Assembly: GCF_019925205.1 (NCBI RefSeq)
Contig: NC_083566.1
Span: 10,664,001-10,728,000 of the forward strand
Length of the DNA: 64,000 bases
Reading direction: 5' to 3'
DNA from: Metopolophium dirhodum
Lineage: Eukaryota; Arthropoda; Insecta; Hemiptera; Aphididae
In this document: in pieces, positions 22,690 through 35,100 of the stretch
Layout of the letters: every line of letters starts with the position of its first letter
Numbering within the stretch: the stretch's first letter is position 1
Made by a program: the position numbers and the translations under genes
Notes under the pieces: generated by a model
What the model saw: the letters and a program-made list of their open reading frames with translations, nothing else
Told to the model about the DNA's origin: nothing
Databases searched by the model: none

Positions 22690-23427
22690 CAAGCCCGGAT
22701 TAAGGATCGATTGGGCCCGGGACACCATACTCTTAATGGGCCCTCTTTCAACTTTGACTTCAAAATAATTATATCACTACATATTAACGACTTTATATTA
22801 TTGAATAATTTTTTACTATACAAAAAATATACCGGATGTATCTTATGTCATTGTACGCGGCTTTTTTTTAACAATAAAATTATGGATCGATGATATGGAA
22901 TTTTGTAAAAACAAAAAAAAACGTGTTCCTCTATTTTTAACAGGCAATTTTTTTATAACATTTTCAAAATGTTTAAACACGCAGTTGTACCAATAATAAA
23001 ATTGACTTTGTTTTTTCAAATGGTAACCACCATATTTTTTGATGGATTCTGGTAAATTTTTTTTCTGAAAATATTGACAGTAAATTGATCAATTTTGGTT
23101 CGCTAGGTTATAAACTATGGTCCTCTAAATGTTTGTATAATGTGCATTAATACTTTTAACTGAAATACCTAATTTCCAAGAGCTAAATTTAAATCGGTAA
23201 TTTAAAATGCTCAAAAAAAAAAAAAAGTTCATTATTGATAGTAATTTTTCATGATATACAATTGAGAACCGTTTTATTTTATAATTATTAATAAAAATTT
23301 ACCTACATACTTATATAATTTTTTTTTTTTAAACTGTATTGGATGCGTTTAAAAAATATATTTTGGGGATAAATATGGGCCCCGAGACTGTTCTCCCTTG
23401 GCCCTTGCCCCCCTTAATCCGGGCTTG
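22690..23427. mobile_element. Non-autonomous hAT-type element, 738 bp, perfect 8-bp TSD
   Basis: The ends are CAAGCCCGGATTAAG and its exact inverse (15 bp). The flanking 8-mer aagacaac is identical on both sides (22682-22689 and 23428-23435). Subterminal GGGCCC-rich motifs are present at both ends. The interior is AT-rich and non-coding. Confidence 0.92.
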
Positions 23428-23435
23428 AAGACAAC

Positions 23436-25004
23436 TAATGGCCGTGTAGCGTCCTCTTAACGAACAATATAACATGAATAATAATTAATATTGAACACTG
23501 CAGTAATGTACCTATTTTGCCTATACTATACGCCGGGCAACATTTTATGTTTGCGTGATGTATATTATATAAAAATTAGGTAAGTATTATAAATATTTAT
23601 TTTTGAAATATTTACTCATATAGGTATTTATCAGTGTTTACAAAGATTTTTAACGTAGTACTGTAGCTTATGCCATAGCATCCAGGGTATACAATATTGG
23701 TAATGATATTAAAATATTAGACATTAGTCATATTTTTCATTATAATATTATAATAATAAACTTCATCATAAATTGGTTAGCAACACTCACTGTTCAGAAA
23801 GGGCAATTAGAAGTCTAAAATAAAGCGAAACATTCCACTTCTAAAACAGTACACTTTTTAGTTATTGGTCGTTTTCAGAAGCGGATTATGACTAAACTAT
23901 TGCGCAGCTTGTCGTGGCAGTTGCTATTTCAACCAGAGTAACTTATAATAGGAATTATTCACATTTTAGATTCCAAGCGAAGCGATGAATTTATTGATTT
24001 TACAAAGATATCTATTTTTTTTTATAAAGTACCTATGTTATGTTCCACATTATAGTCAAAAACGTTTAATAATAATTAAGATGTACGGTATTTATAAACT
24101 AAAATAGGTAAATACATTTTAATTAATAAATATACTACCTATATAGTATATACCTAGTTTGGAACAATGAGGTTTAGAAGTTAAGAACAAGTTTTTGGGA
24201 CTCAGGACTACGGAGTGCCGAATGGCATAAATATGTTGTAGACCATATTAGTCGTTGGAACCAATATTTGTTGGAATAAAATTAGCGTCGTAACATATTA
24301 TATTATATTATTTTCTAGGAACAAATCATAGATAGGTAATATAGAATTATTATTTATTATCTATGGAACAATTGTATATTTCGGATATTAATTCAATTTG
24401 AACAAATTTACTTTGGAGTAACTATTTCTGATACGGGTCAGGTACATTTCGCTCTTCAGCGCGGTGGTATCCTTCAAAATGTAATTATTTATTTTTATAT
24501 TAAGCTCGATTTTTAACCGATACATTTTGAACAATTAAATATTTTAATATTTCATTTCCATTATTATTATTATTGTGAGTACCAACCTCTAAGTCGTAAG
24601 GTCAATGATTTTTGTCGCGTGCGTTCTGACCACACTGCTTCGTCAAACCACATTATCACAGAAGTGTAAATTTCCAATTTTATTTTTATTTTTAATGTTT
24701 TAAGTGAAATTTTGAATTTATTTCGGTCACTTTTGGTTGCCCGTCAAAGATTGAATATTTTACGCGCGTGCAAGCTACATCTCGCAGTTCCGACGTAAAC
24801 GTACTCCACTCGCGCCCCATCGCCGTCAACCGGCCGTCAACAACATGAGAGAACTCAATTTTCGCGCACACTTACCACAGCACTATTTCTGTTTGCGAAT
24901 ACTATTACTGGGTCTGTCTCCGTCCGATCAGAAGAAGAATGACGCTTGAAATCCACTTCTGCAGTGCAGTAGTAGTTTTCGAGTGACCAGAAGAAAACCA
25001 CACA
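23436..25004. other. Intergenic region and 5' flank/UTR of the ZDHHC gene
   Basis: It holds a fragment of dispersed family A at about 23967-24030 (CCAAGCGAAGCGATGAAT). The last ~400 bp (24600-25004) are distinctly less AT-rich with several CpGs, consistent with a promoter and 5' UTR for the gene starting at 25005. No TATA box stands out. Confidence 0.45.
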
Positions 25005-28000
25005 ATGCCAAAATGCGGACTGCATACCAAATATTTGCCGGCGACGTTTGCATGGATACTGCTACTAGGGACGACTGGGGCTTTTTTTTATTATCCGTAA
25101 GTACCTAGCTAGTAGTGACGCGGGTAAATCCTTTTGTAAATTCTATTAACATGTGATGCTCTCCATCTCTCATTTTTGTTTTATACAGATGTCGATTTTT
25201 TGCTCAATTTTATCCATGGGTTCCGCTCGTTCATGGCATAGTGACGTTTTTTGTTATAGCAAACTTCACGTTGGCAACGTTCATGGATCCAGGTGTAATA
25301 CCGAAAGGTAATTTAACTATATTTCTGTTATATGTATATTATCATGTTTTGTTTTTGTAAATATATAATATGTAAATTGATTTCAGCACCAGAAGACGAA
25401 GACACCGGTGATGACTTCCAGTCGCCTTTGTATAAGTCTACAGAAGTGAACACAATACAAGTGAGAATGAAATGGTGTTCCACGTGCAGATTTTACAGGC
25501 CACCAAGATGTTCTCACTGTAGTGTTTGCAACTGTTGTATAGAAGTAATATTTAAACATGTCTTTTTTACTATTACCACATTGTAAATATAACACTTTTT
25601 TTAGACGTTTGATCATCATTGCCCATGGGTAAATAATTGTATTGGTCGCCGAAACTATCGCTATTTCTTCTTTTTTCTTATATCACTAAGTATACACATG
25701 GCGTCTATATTTGGTGTTTGTTGTTGGTATATTTTATACCATAAAGACAAAATCGGAGACATTGATACTTTAGTATCGTATCCTTTATATAACATTATTT
25801 GATTTAATAAGTAATACGAAAATGGATTATCTAGTAAATTTTAAAATGAGACTGCCTAGAATACAATAATATTATTCTATATTTATACAAATAGTATACT
25901 CAGTGGTGTAGTGTACACCTTCTAATTTTATATTGTGTACCCTTAAAAAAAAATGGTGGTACGCAGGTTAGACATAGCCCCCCTCCAAGTTTTACAATTT
26001 TTTACAATGATTAAGGCGTGTACCCATAAACTTTTTTAGGACTACGTCACTGAGTATACTGTATACCTACTTCATTTATTTAAATAAAAACTGATTATAT
26101 GTTTAAATGTTATGGGATAATATTATTTATACCTGATTATTTGGGAGATTTTTTCAAAAAGTTTTAATATTATGGTTTTTAAGTTTTTGAATGACAACAC
26201 ACTGTTTTAATTTAAACTTTGAAAGCCGAATATTTTTTTGAGCTTTCGATACATAAACATCAAATTTAAGACAAGTAGTTTATAACTATTTGGAGTTACC
26301 CCGCAAAATGTTGTCCATCACTTCGCTCATCTATACTTTAAATACTTTTAACTCATAAACTACTCGTTGCATATTTGATTTTTATGTATCAAAATACTTA
26401 GAAAAATATTCTGCTTCCAAAGATAAAATTGAAATTATATGTTGATTTTAAGTAAAAAGCTAAAGAAAATTACAAAGATTAAAATATTAGATAATATAAT
26501 TTTTTTAAGACAAGTTGCTTTGTAATGACTTAAAGCAATGTAAAAAATGTAATACTTTTTGAAATAATGAGAAATTCATGCTAAAAGAATTACCTTGCTG
26601 TATGTATTGCCCGATTTATTTCAGTTTTAGTTTAAATTATTTTTTAAGAAAAGCAAATATTGATATTTAACCATTTATAAATGTAATGCTAATTAGTACT
26701 TTTTTCACATTTTAAAATTATTTAATAACAATAAATATACAAGTTAATGTAGTAGAATATTAAAAATATCGCCTAACCTATTGCAATTCCATTTTTCAAT
26801 TTTTAATAAAATTATAATAATTTTCCTTTATATAAATAATTTATCAGATTAACATTGTGTGGCTTAGTAATTATTTTGTTCATACCAATATTTGGTTTGA
26901 CTGGATTTCATGCTGTATTAGTTGCTCGTGGTCGAACAACTAATGAACAAGTCACCGGAAAGTTCAAAGGGGGTTACAATCCATTTTCACATGGCTGTCG
27001 TCTAAACTGTATAATTATTTTATTTGGACCTCAGTTTCCTAGGTAAATTTTTTATCACATATATTATATACATATACTTTACCATAATAATAATAATAAT
27101 TTTGTATTTTAGTTTGTTGAAAGTGAAAACTTCCAAGTATCAAAAACATAAAAAACAAATTCAGAACAGTTTTAATGTACCTCCGCCATTATTAACAAAA
27201 GAAGATAACTGTGGTCCACCTGTTGCTAAAACTTATTTGGATAATAGCAATGGCTTACATCATTCTTCAAATAATTATAATAAGGTAATACTTAATGTTA
27301 TTGGTTAGTTCTTAAATTTCACTTAAACTAGATATGAGGGATTTTAATTCAAATGTATGTTTGTTTGAAATTGAATGTTCAACAACTAGTGCATGGATGG
27401 TGAAATTGTTATTATGGTACACACTTTTTATACTTGCAATATAAATTGATACCCAGTAAATTTTTTTTAGTTTATAGCTTCCAATCCATGTTATAACTTA
27501 GTATTGGGTTTAATTTAAGACCTACTTGGAAGCATGTTAAATATAGTATTATGAAATGTATATCACATTAACTATTTTATGATTGTTTAAAAGTTAAAAT
27601 TTAATTAATTACTATTGGTAATTAGTAGCTTTAATTAGTATTGGTTTTTAGACTACTACTTATTTAACTGGTTAGATTTTACTTCTATGGATTACCAATA
27701 ATTGTTTTTACCTATTACATTTAGTAAAATGTGATTTTTTATTGAATTAACAACTTGCTTCTTGCCTTGATTTTTCTTTATTTGTCTATTTAAAATTTAT
27801 ATTATTTTCTAGATGTCACCAGGAAGAGACTGTTTAGAGCTAGATATTGAATTAACTGCTTCACAGTCACAAGACTGTGAACCAACACCGCCATTACAGC
27901 GACAAGGCTCAAAAAACAATTTCTATTTACCCTCGTATGATACAACTGATAGTGCTAGGATGTCTTATGTGACACGGACAGCTCCTCACCCATCTCGACC

Positions 28001-31000
28001 TAGGTACATGATTTTAAAGAGTAAACAGTTATATTTTAATGTTTTTATATTTATTAATGTTAATTATCATTTGAAAAAGAATGAATGAAATGGGCAACAG
28101 TTTGTCAAGAGAAACCATGATAGATTCAAATCGTCAATCCAACATCATTATGCAAAGTCCAACAATGCAGCAAAGAATGAAAGCTATCGGGGTACCCACG
28201 GCGTTGGCACTGTCTAGTCCATTAAGGCGGCAAGTACCATATTTGAGTTTACTTAATAATCTAGAAAATAATTTTTGTCCATCCTTAACAATATCTAGTA
28301 CTTGTGACATACATAATAGTATTAAATAGTAAAAAAAAGTAATTGAGAAAACCTGAGAGCAACAACTAGACTTCCAATTAATACAATTTCTCAGAAGGCA
28401 CTTAAAAATCTTTTAAAAATTAACAAAAAATATATTTAAATTTTACTTCAATTTGTATAAATAGTAGCCAGTGACAAATTGTCAAAATCAAATTTGTATG
28501 ATCTTAAAACCAAAAAAGTCTGTAAATTGATGTCGCTCTGCTGTACAATAGGTTACAAGTGGGTCACTGTAATGGATGGTGTTAAATTTGAATTCAATGA
28601 TATAATATTTTATTGTATAAGAAAAATGATTCTGAGCGAAAACAGTCAGTCAGCCTATGATATTACTAAGTATATTTTATATATTTACGTGGAACCAGTA
28701 GCGTATTTACGGGGGGTTAGGGGTGGGTTCAAGCCCCCACCACCCTTGACTCGTGTCTCATACATGTTAAATGTTGTGTTTTTAAATGATTAAGAAAAAC
28801 AAATTTTATCATAAGATACGAAGGATTTTGTAAAACAATTTCGAAGCTTCAGTTATCAACATTTTCAATTAGTATCGTGATTTGTATTTGTGATGCCAGT
28901 ATCTACCAGAGAGATCTTTTTTAATCTTAAAAACCTCAAACCTTTAGGAAATATTTTTGTAAAAGTTATGGTGCTTGTCTCATATACGGACTACAAATGG
29001 ATGCGGTCTACCATCATAAATGTAGACCACATATCATACCAGAAAAAAAATAATTATTTATAAGCTGCATTATAAACACCTACATCCACTAAAAGATATA
29101 ATAAATTTGGTCAGATAAAATGCTCTGATATATGTCATATCTTGTATTTTCAACTATGTTTATTGTTATTAAAAGACAAAATTGTTGATATACCTAACCA
29201 GTGGCATGACGAAGGACTTTATTTGAGGCACGTGCTTCAGCTTAAAGGGTGGTAGGTGTCCTGGAGACTAGGGCCATTTCACGTATAGTAAATAATTTAT
29301 TAAGTATACACTAAGACTAAGCCAATTATTCTCAATTACCATTTAAGTAAATACATAAGTATTTATAATTACTAATATAAATTATTGTGCCTCATAAGTT
29401 CATGGAGTTCGCCACGCCACTGTACTTAACCTAGTAACCTACCTACAATTACTGTGCGACATTATAACAAATTCAATAAGTTTGTTAGTTACGAATTGGT
29501 CATCGATTGTGTTGTACCTACTACGTTTATATTTATGTCCATTTTGTATATCATGTGCATTATGCAATTAGAAGATTTTTATTCGTACATTTTTTATTAT
29601 TTTTTATATTGAGGTTTTTTATTTATTTTATGTAGACATATTATTATTAATACATTATATTTTTCAAATTTGAGCTAATAAACATATATTATAATTATGA
29701 ATATATAAACATGGCGTATTACAATATAGGTTTTATGCGATCTACGTCTTACAAGGTAGATTGCATACGTGAGCAGAAGTATGTTGGTAGTCCGCATATT
29801 AGCATATTATAGTAGCACCCAAGTTATAAGTTATAACATAACTATATTAGATTCTGAGCGGAGCGACGAAGCTAGTGGTTTTACAATATTGTTTATTTTT
29901 ATTTTTTTTATCCTGTATAGAAAATTTCTACCAGAAGGAGTGCTTCGATTTCAATACAAGTACCTAATCTTTTAGAAAATTGGATCAAGATGGTACTTTA
30001 GGGAGGTCATTTTTTGATTTTCTCAATAGTTATTTAATGCAACGGGAAAAACCACCTAAAAATGGGATTTTAATTTCTAACGCATCACTATAGAAACAAA
30101 TAAAAAAATATATATATTTCAATATTAATTCAACTTACACGCTATAATAAATAATAACAATGTAAAACATTCAGACTGACAAACAGTCTCCGCTCAGAAT
30201 TGTTTTTCTTATACAATGATATTATATCATTGAATTCAAGTTTAATACAATCCATTATACATTGACCCACTTGTAACCTACTGTACAGCAGAGCAACATC
30301 CATTTAAACGCTTTTTTAAATTTGTTTTGTACTTCATATCATAGTTTGGTTATATACTCCGGCCCACGAGAGATTTGACCAAAGCGTGTCCGATTTTGCG
30401 CATCTCCCACTCAACCAACTCTGTATACAGGTCGTAGCGCGCGACAATTGCGGCACATAGTGGTGGAAATCGGGCTCCGCACCGTTACTGCCGGTCATTC
30501 TGCATGCGCGTGACGGTACTGATCTCTCGTGGGCCGGAGTATAGTTGGATAGTTTGTTGATAACTCACATCAATGTTAATAAAGATATAAAGACAGCTGT
30601 CAGCATTAGATATTTAATAATACTTGCAATGAAATACTTACTGCTCATTTTGTCTGCTTAAAGATTTAGTTTTGTTTAAAAGAATTTCTATTTCACTAAT
30701 TTTTATTTTCCTTGCTGTATATTAGATCTAACCCTGGAACTCCGACTCAAGTGAAACGACCTGATTTTATAGGAGTTAGTTCTGCTGCTAAACATTATGA
30801 ATATCAAGAACGTAGTCCACAACGGCGTTTTTTGTCTGAAGGTGACATTTTACGTGAGCATGAACGTCCACCTTCTTATCCACGTATAAATAATACAGTT
30901 GACAATATTCAAGAATTAGCCGGATCACCGCAAAGAGGTGTTTATACATGGAAAGACACCCCTGGGGCAACTGGTTCTTACTATGTCCCCCGACAGGCGC

Positions 31001-31287
31001 CTACATTCAACTATTGTGCAGCACATAATGATTATAGATCTAATCCAACTAGTCCAACAACAAAAACATATTATCCTGTTCGCGGGGGTGTTCCTGTTTA
31101 TCCACCTCAACCGTCACCTGTAGGCAAGAAAAAACCTCCTCCAGTACAGACAAGGAGACCTATGTCCTTTGCCAGGGCGTTGGACCATGATGCAATGGAG
31201 ATGTCAATTAATAGAGGAAACAGTACTGATAATGGAAGTCCTGATCGTAAAAGTGCTTATGACAAAAACTATGAAATATCTGTTTAA
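25005..31287 (+). CDS. Zdhhc8: Palmitoyltransferase ZDHHC5/ZDHHC8-type, complete
   Basis: Nine coding exons: 25005-25096, 25189-25307, 25387-25544, 25605-25777, 26848-27042, 27113-27284, 27813-28003, 28080-28229, 30726-31287 (TAA), giving 603 residues. It transfers palmitate to cysteines of membrane-associated proteins. Four transmembrane segments are expected: two before the DHHC domain (WILLLGTTGAFFYYP; VHGIVTFFVIANFTLATF) and two after. The catalytic domain includes MKWCSTCRFYRPPRCSHCSV and the catalytic TFDHHCPWVNNCIGRRNYRY. The family block LTGFHAVLVARGRTTNEQVT follows. The long cytosolic tail is disordered and ends YEISV, the C-terminal PDZ-binding motif I recall for ZDHHC5/8. Intron 8 must use a GC donor (GCAAGT at 28230) to keep phase. 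The start was chosen because the following residues align with the family N-terminus. Confidence 0.93.
25901..26052. mobile_element. hAT-type MITE, 152 bp, perfect 8-bp TSD
   Basis: Left end CAGTGGTGTAGTG; inverted right end CAGTGACGTAGTCC. The flanking 8-mer agtatact is identical on both sides (25893-25900 and 26053-26060). It lies in intron 4 of the ZDHHC gene (25778-26847), which is otherwise AT-rich and featureless. Confidence 0.9.
28526..28705 (-). repeat. Dispersed repeat family A, truncated inverted copy
   Basis: It reads inversely as the 3' part of the 12593-13400 copy: CTCTGCTGTACA, GGTTACAAGTGGGTCACTGT and ATTCTGAGCGAAAAC, then TTTACGTGGAA. It breaks off where a hAT-like terminus (CAGTAGCGTATTTACGG) begins at about 28706. 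It lies in ZDHHC intron 8. Confidence 0.65.
29209..29422. mobile_element. hAT-type MITE, 214 bp, 7/8 TSD
   Basis: Left end CAGTGGCATGACGAA; inverted right end CAGTGGCGTGGCGAA. The flanks are tacctaac (29201-29208) and tacttaac (29423-29430). It lies in ZDHHC intron 8. Confidence 0.8.
29849..30307 (+). repeat. Dispersed repeat family A, internally deleted copy
   Basis: It starts AGATTCTGAGCGGAGCGACG. The inverse motif CGCTCAGAATTG lies near 30191, and the tail motifs ACCCACTTGTAACCTACTGT and CAGAGCAACATCCA are present. It is about half the length of the 12593 copy. Confidence 0.65.
30353..30543. mobile_element. GC-rich MITE, 191 bp, perfect 21-bp inverted ends
   Basis: The first 21 bases (TATACTCCGGCCCACGAGAG plus A) are the exact reverse complement of the last 21. 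The interior is much GC-richer than the surrounding intron. TA dinucleotides at both edges suggest a Tc1/mariner-type TA duplication, but the exact edge is ambiguous because the TIR itself begins TATA. Confidence 0.85.
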
Positions 31288-32177
31288 ATGTGTTGTTGAT
31301 AGCTTTCTTTTTAACTTTCCAGAATCTTTTTATGTTACGTTAAATTATTGTCAAGTGCATTCTCTGAATAGATTGAAATTAACTGTTGTAAATATAATAT
31401 ATATATTTTTTTTAAGGCCCATCAAAAGCAAATATATTACTTACAAAGTTGTGTGTTACAGGGTGTTGTAGAATATTGTGTTAAAAATAGTGAATAATTA
31501 TGTTTATTTGAAGTTTAGCCATTTCAACTTTAACTTTATTGTCATTACCAATTATTTATATGTTAATTTTAATGGTAGAACAATTAATTATAAAATCTAG
31601 TCATAATTTTTGAAATATTACATTGTATAATACCTTTAACACTTGATATACAACTTATATATTTAAAGAAATATGTTTGTACCATAATTTATTGTATGTA
31701 AATAATAACATTTATAAAATATAAACATTTTGTTTACAAATAAAAAAAACAATAACTTGATGACATAATTTAATAATAAATTATATGTCTATAGTTTAAG
31801 TATATGGATATTTTGTTAACTATTACCAGATATTATGATTAATAAGCATGGCATTTTTTTCTCTTAATTTGTTGGCATACATATTTCTATAAGCACCCTG
31901 TACTGTTTTTATAGTTTTTACTAATGTTGTGACTTTTGTTTATACTTAATTGATTTCTCAAAATTTGTATTTAAAAAAAAAAAAAACAATTAAAATGATT
32001 ATAGACATTTTACTTATAATTTGGTTTTTGAATAAATAAATAAATAAATATGTTTATGAATTACCTATAAAATAATAGGTTAATAATTAACCGTTCAATT
32101 TTTATTAATGTTATAAATTATTATTTACAGTTTTCAATTAACAGTTCAACACAACAATATAGGATATACACACTGAC
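31288..32177. other. Convergent 3' UTRs of the ZDHHC gene and Derlin-2
   Basis: No coding. AATAAA at about 31739 is a candidate plus-strand poly(A) signal, and TTTATT at 32101-32106 (AATAAA on the minus strand) is one for Derlin-2. An (AAAT)n microsatellite lies at about 32032-32050. Confidence 0.5.
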
Positions 32178-35100
32178 TCATTCATTTTGACGACCTTCAG
32201 GTGGAATTTCAGGTGCATTTCCGCCCCAATTAAATCCTCCCGGGCGAAACTCTGGCGGTGGCACATGATCCTCTTCTGGCGCTGGATCAAGAAGGTGTTT
32301 TCTAATAAGAAAAAGTAAATAAATAGCATTTCTAAATCCAAATGTATAATACAATTTCGATGGACATGTAGAACAGTTATTCTACTGATTGGATTTAAAT
32401 ATAATTGGTTTCCCAGTATTCACATTTCAAATGTTGGATAACTAACATTCATTAAACGACTATACTCTATTCAGAATAAGATTGAACTGCTTTCGCGCAT
32501 ACAGACTGATCCCCCATGCAATGGCTATACGTTCTGTATTTGGCAGACAGTAATCGCCGGCGGTCGTCAGGCGCCAGTGTTAACGCTCTCACCGTTGTCC
32601 AAATTGTGATAGGGATGTCCGGAAAAACTTGTTTTAGTCGGCCGAGTGGTTCAATTTTATTCTGAATATAGTTTACCTAAAATCTTGATTGTGTAATTAA
32701 GTTAGATATTTTTAAAATGCAATTGAGACATTAAATATTTATATCCACATAATAATTCTACAAAATAAGTGCATGACAAGTTATGGTTGTCCATACATAA
32801 TTTTAAAAAAATATATTATAAAATTGAAAAACTTACAAGAAAAGTGGTGTCTTAAGTATCTTAAGGTTGGCTCTGTGTTGAGGAAGCACGTCTTCTAGAT
32901 AGTAATAACAATGGCCAACAGCAATTCCCATCAAATCCACCCATGGTGTGTTCCCCAACAGAATTGAAAAACCAAGTAACACCCATGGCAGGTATGGAGC
33001 CTGTTTAAATCAAAATATACGCCAATGTTAAATTTAATTAAATTTCATAAATTAAATAATTAAAATAGTCCAAAAGAAGTTGTTTAGTTGTTTCTACTTT
33101 CTACATACAGTAGAAACGGTTAAAATGCCATACAGATGAAATTTAGTTTATTTTTGGCAAATTTAAATTTCAGACAAATAGTTATGTATAATAACCATGG
33201 CACGGGCCATATTATATTGTCCACGGTTTATGACAAAAATAAATTTCATAATAAGGACAAATATTAAACAATCATTGTCAATATTATATGGTCATTACTC
33301 ATTAATAATATAAATTAGATAAAAAAACAAACTTTGATGAAGCAAAAATACAACACAATTTTTACTTCTACAAAATACCTATATGTTAGAAACAAAAGTA
33401 ACAGTTATTATTTAATATATTTTAGTATGTAATAAACAGTGCTTGTAACTTCATGCACTAAAAAATGCATAAATAAGCATGCATTAATGCACTATATATT
33501 GTCAAAAAATGCACTAAAAAGTTTGAAAATATGCATTTGTATGCCCTAACATTTTTAAATTATGCATTCAAAATATCTAATAATAATAATAATAACGGAA
33601 AAAAATCATGAGCAAATTTTAAAATAATAAGAATAAATTGATAAATTTTAAAAGTATTTTATTCCTTTTAATTTTTTTAAAAAACACTCAAAATTAATAA
33701 AATAAAAAATAGAATTATTTCTTGTGAAGTTCAATTAACTTTGTCATCTTCATAAATTTTTATTAGGTAGTCATTTTTATCTAATTTGTATATACCCTTA
33801 TCCAACACCTACAATTAAAACATTTGGAATGCAATATGAGGTATACTAGGACACTAGGTAGTCACACACTCACACGAGAATAAAAATTAATCAAAACACT
33901 ATCATTTTGTAAACGGGAAAGTAAATAAGAGACTTTCCAAATATTTGTCTAATAAATATTTTTATGAAATAATATGCACTAACGACTGTAAAAAATCGAC
34001 CTTTAATATGCCTTTACACCCAAAAACATGCACAATCTAACTTCATATTATTATTACTATTGCTATGTGAAAAACGGATTTGTATCTCAGTTAGCATGTT
34101 TTCCTGTGTAGCAAAAAAAAAAACATGCAGATGCATGAACTTACGAGCCCTGGTAATAAATAATGATCTTATGAAAATACACTTTAATGTTTTAATAATA
34201 TGCGTAATTACTAATTTAATTTCGCATTTTGTGATTTAATATATAATGTATAGAAATAACTTTGTTTAAATGCAGTAATATGACATATGTCCCTGGTCTC
34301 TTGAACAACATTATAAACAATATTTGCTGTATTATTCTATAAAATCAAGAACCTCGGTAAGTAATAACAAATTAACTAAACTTCAAAGTTAATTAAATGG
34401 TGTTAATTATGAAAACCTGGAATTGACTAATAAAAATGTTAGAATAATATTATACAAAATATTAAATACCAACCTAGGTATACTTTATACAAGACTTTTT
34501 ATCTTAAAAAGTTTATTATAATAAATAAATATTAATTTGGAGGTTATATTTAAGTTGTAAATATGCAATACAAATATTTTTTTTTGTTTTTCTTAATGTA
34601 AACAATGTGAATTACTCAATCTAAACCTACTTATTAAAAAATCAAATATTTTTAAAATTAATTTAAAATTTAGTTTTGTTTCATTATTTGAATATTAGGT
34701 ACATTTATACATTACCGTGCAACCTACATTTTAGATTTTTATTTCTTCTTATGTGTTTTTCAAAATTTAAAAAGGTGGTGCAAACAAAAATTAGCACAGA
34801 TAATTTGTTTCGATGTTATAGCCATCTGAAGTTAGACATTCTTACGGTTTAGGTAAAATTGCCGAAATTTGCTTGTTTTCAAATATCATATTGTTGCACA
34901 ATGGTTAATGTGACATGTGGATAACTCGTGGACCGTGGTACAGGGTAACTTTTACACACTTTTTTACCGTTATAACATGACACAAAATTGTATTAATTAT
35001 TACTCATTAATATTTTATTTACATTGTGTGGGTCTTGAAGTGGTTTTTCACATCAAACCAAGAGTTTTTAAATTGACTGCGTGAGTGACCCTGCTGGGTC

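Noticed and set aside
22440..22893. Several short open frames on both strands
   Set aside because: They overlap the G-rich tract and the 738-bp hAT-type element; composition is non-coding.
28234..28329. Read-through of ZDHHC exon 8 to a stop at about 28329, as an alternative C-terminus
   Set aside because: Possible as intron retention, but the GC-AG junction restores the conserved tail ending in YEISV, so it was not called as the main form.
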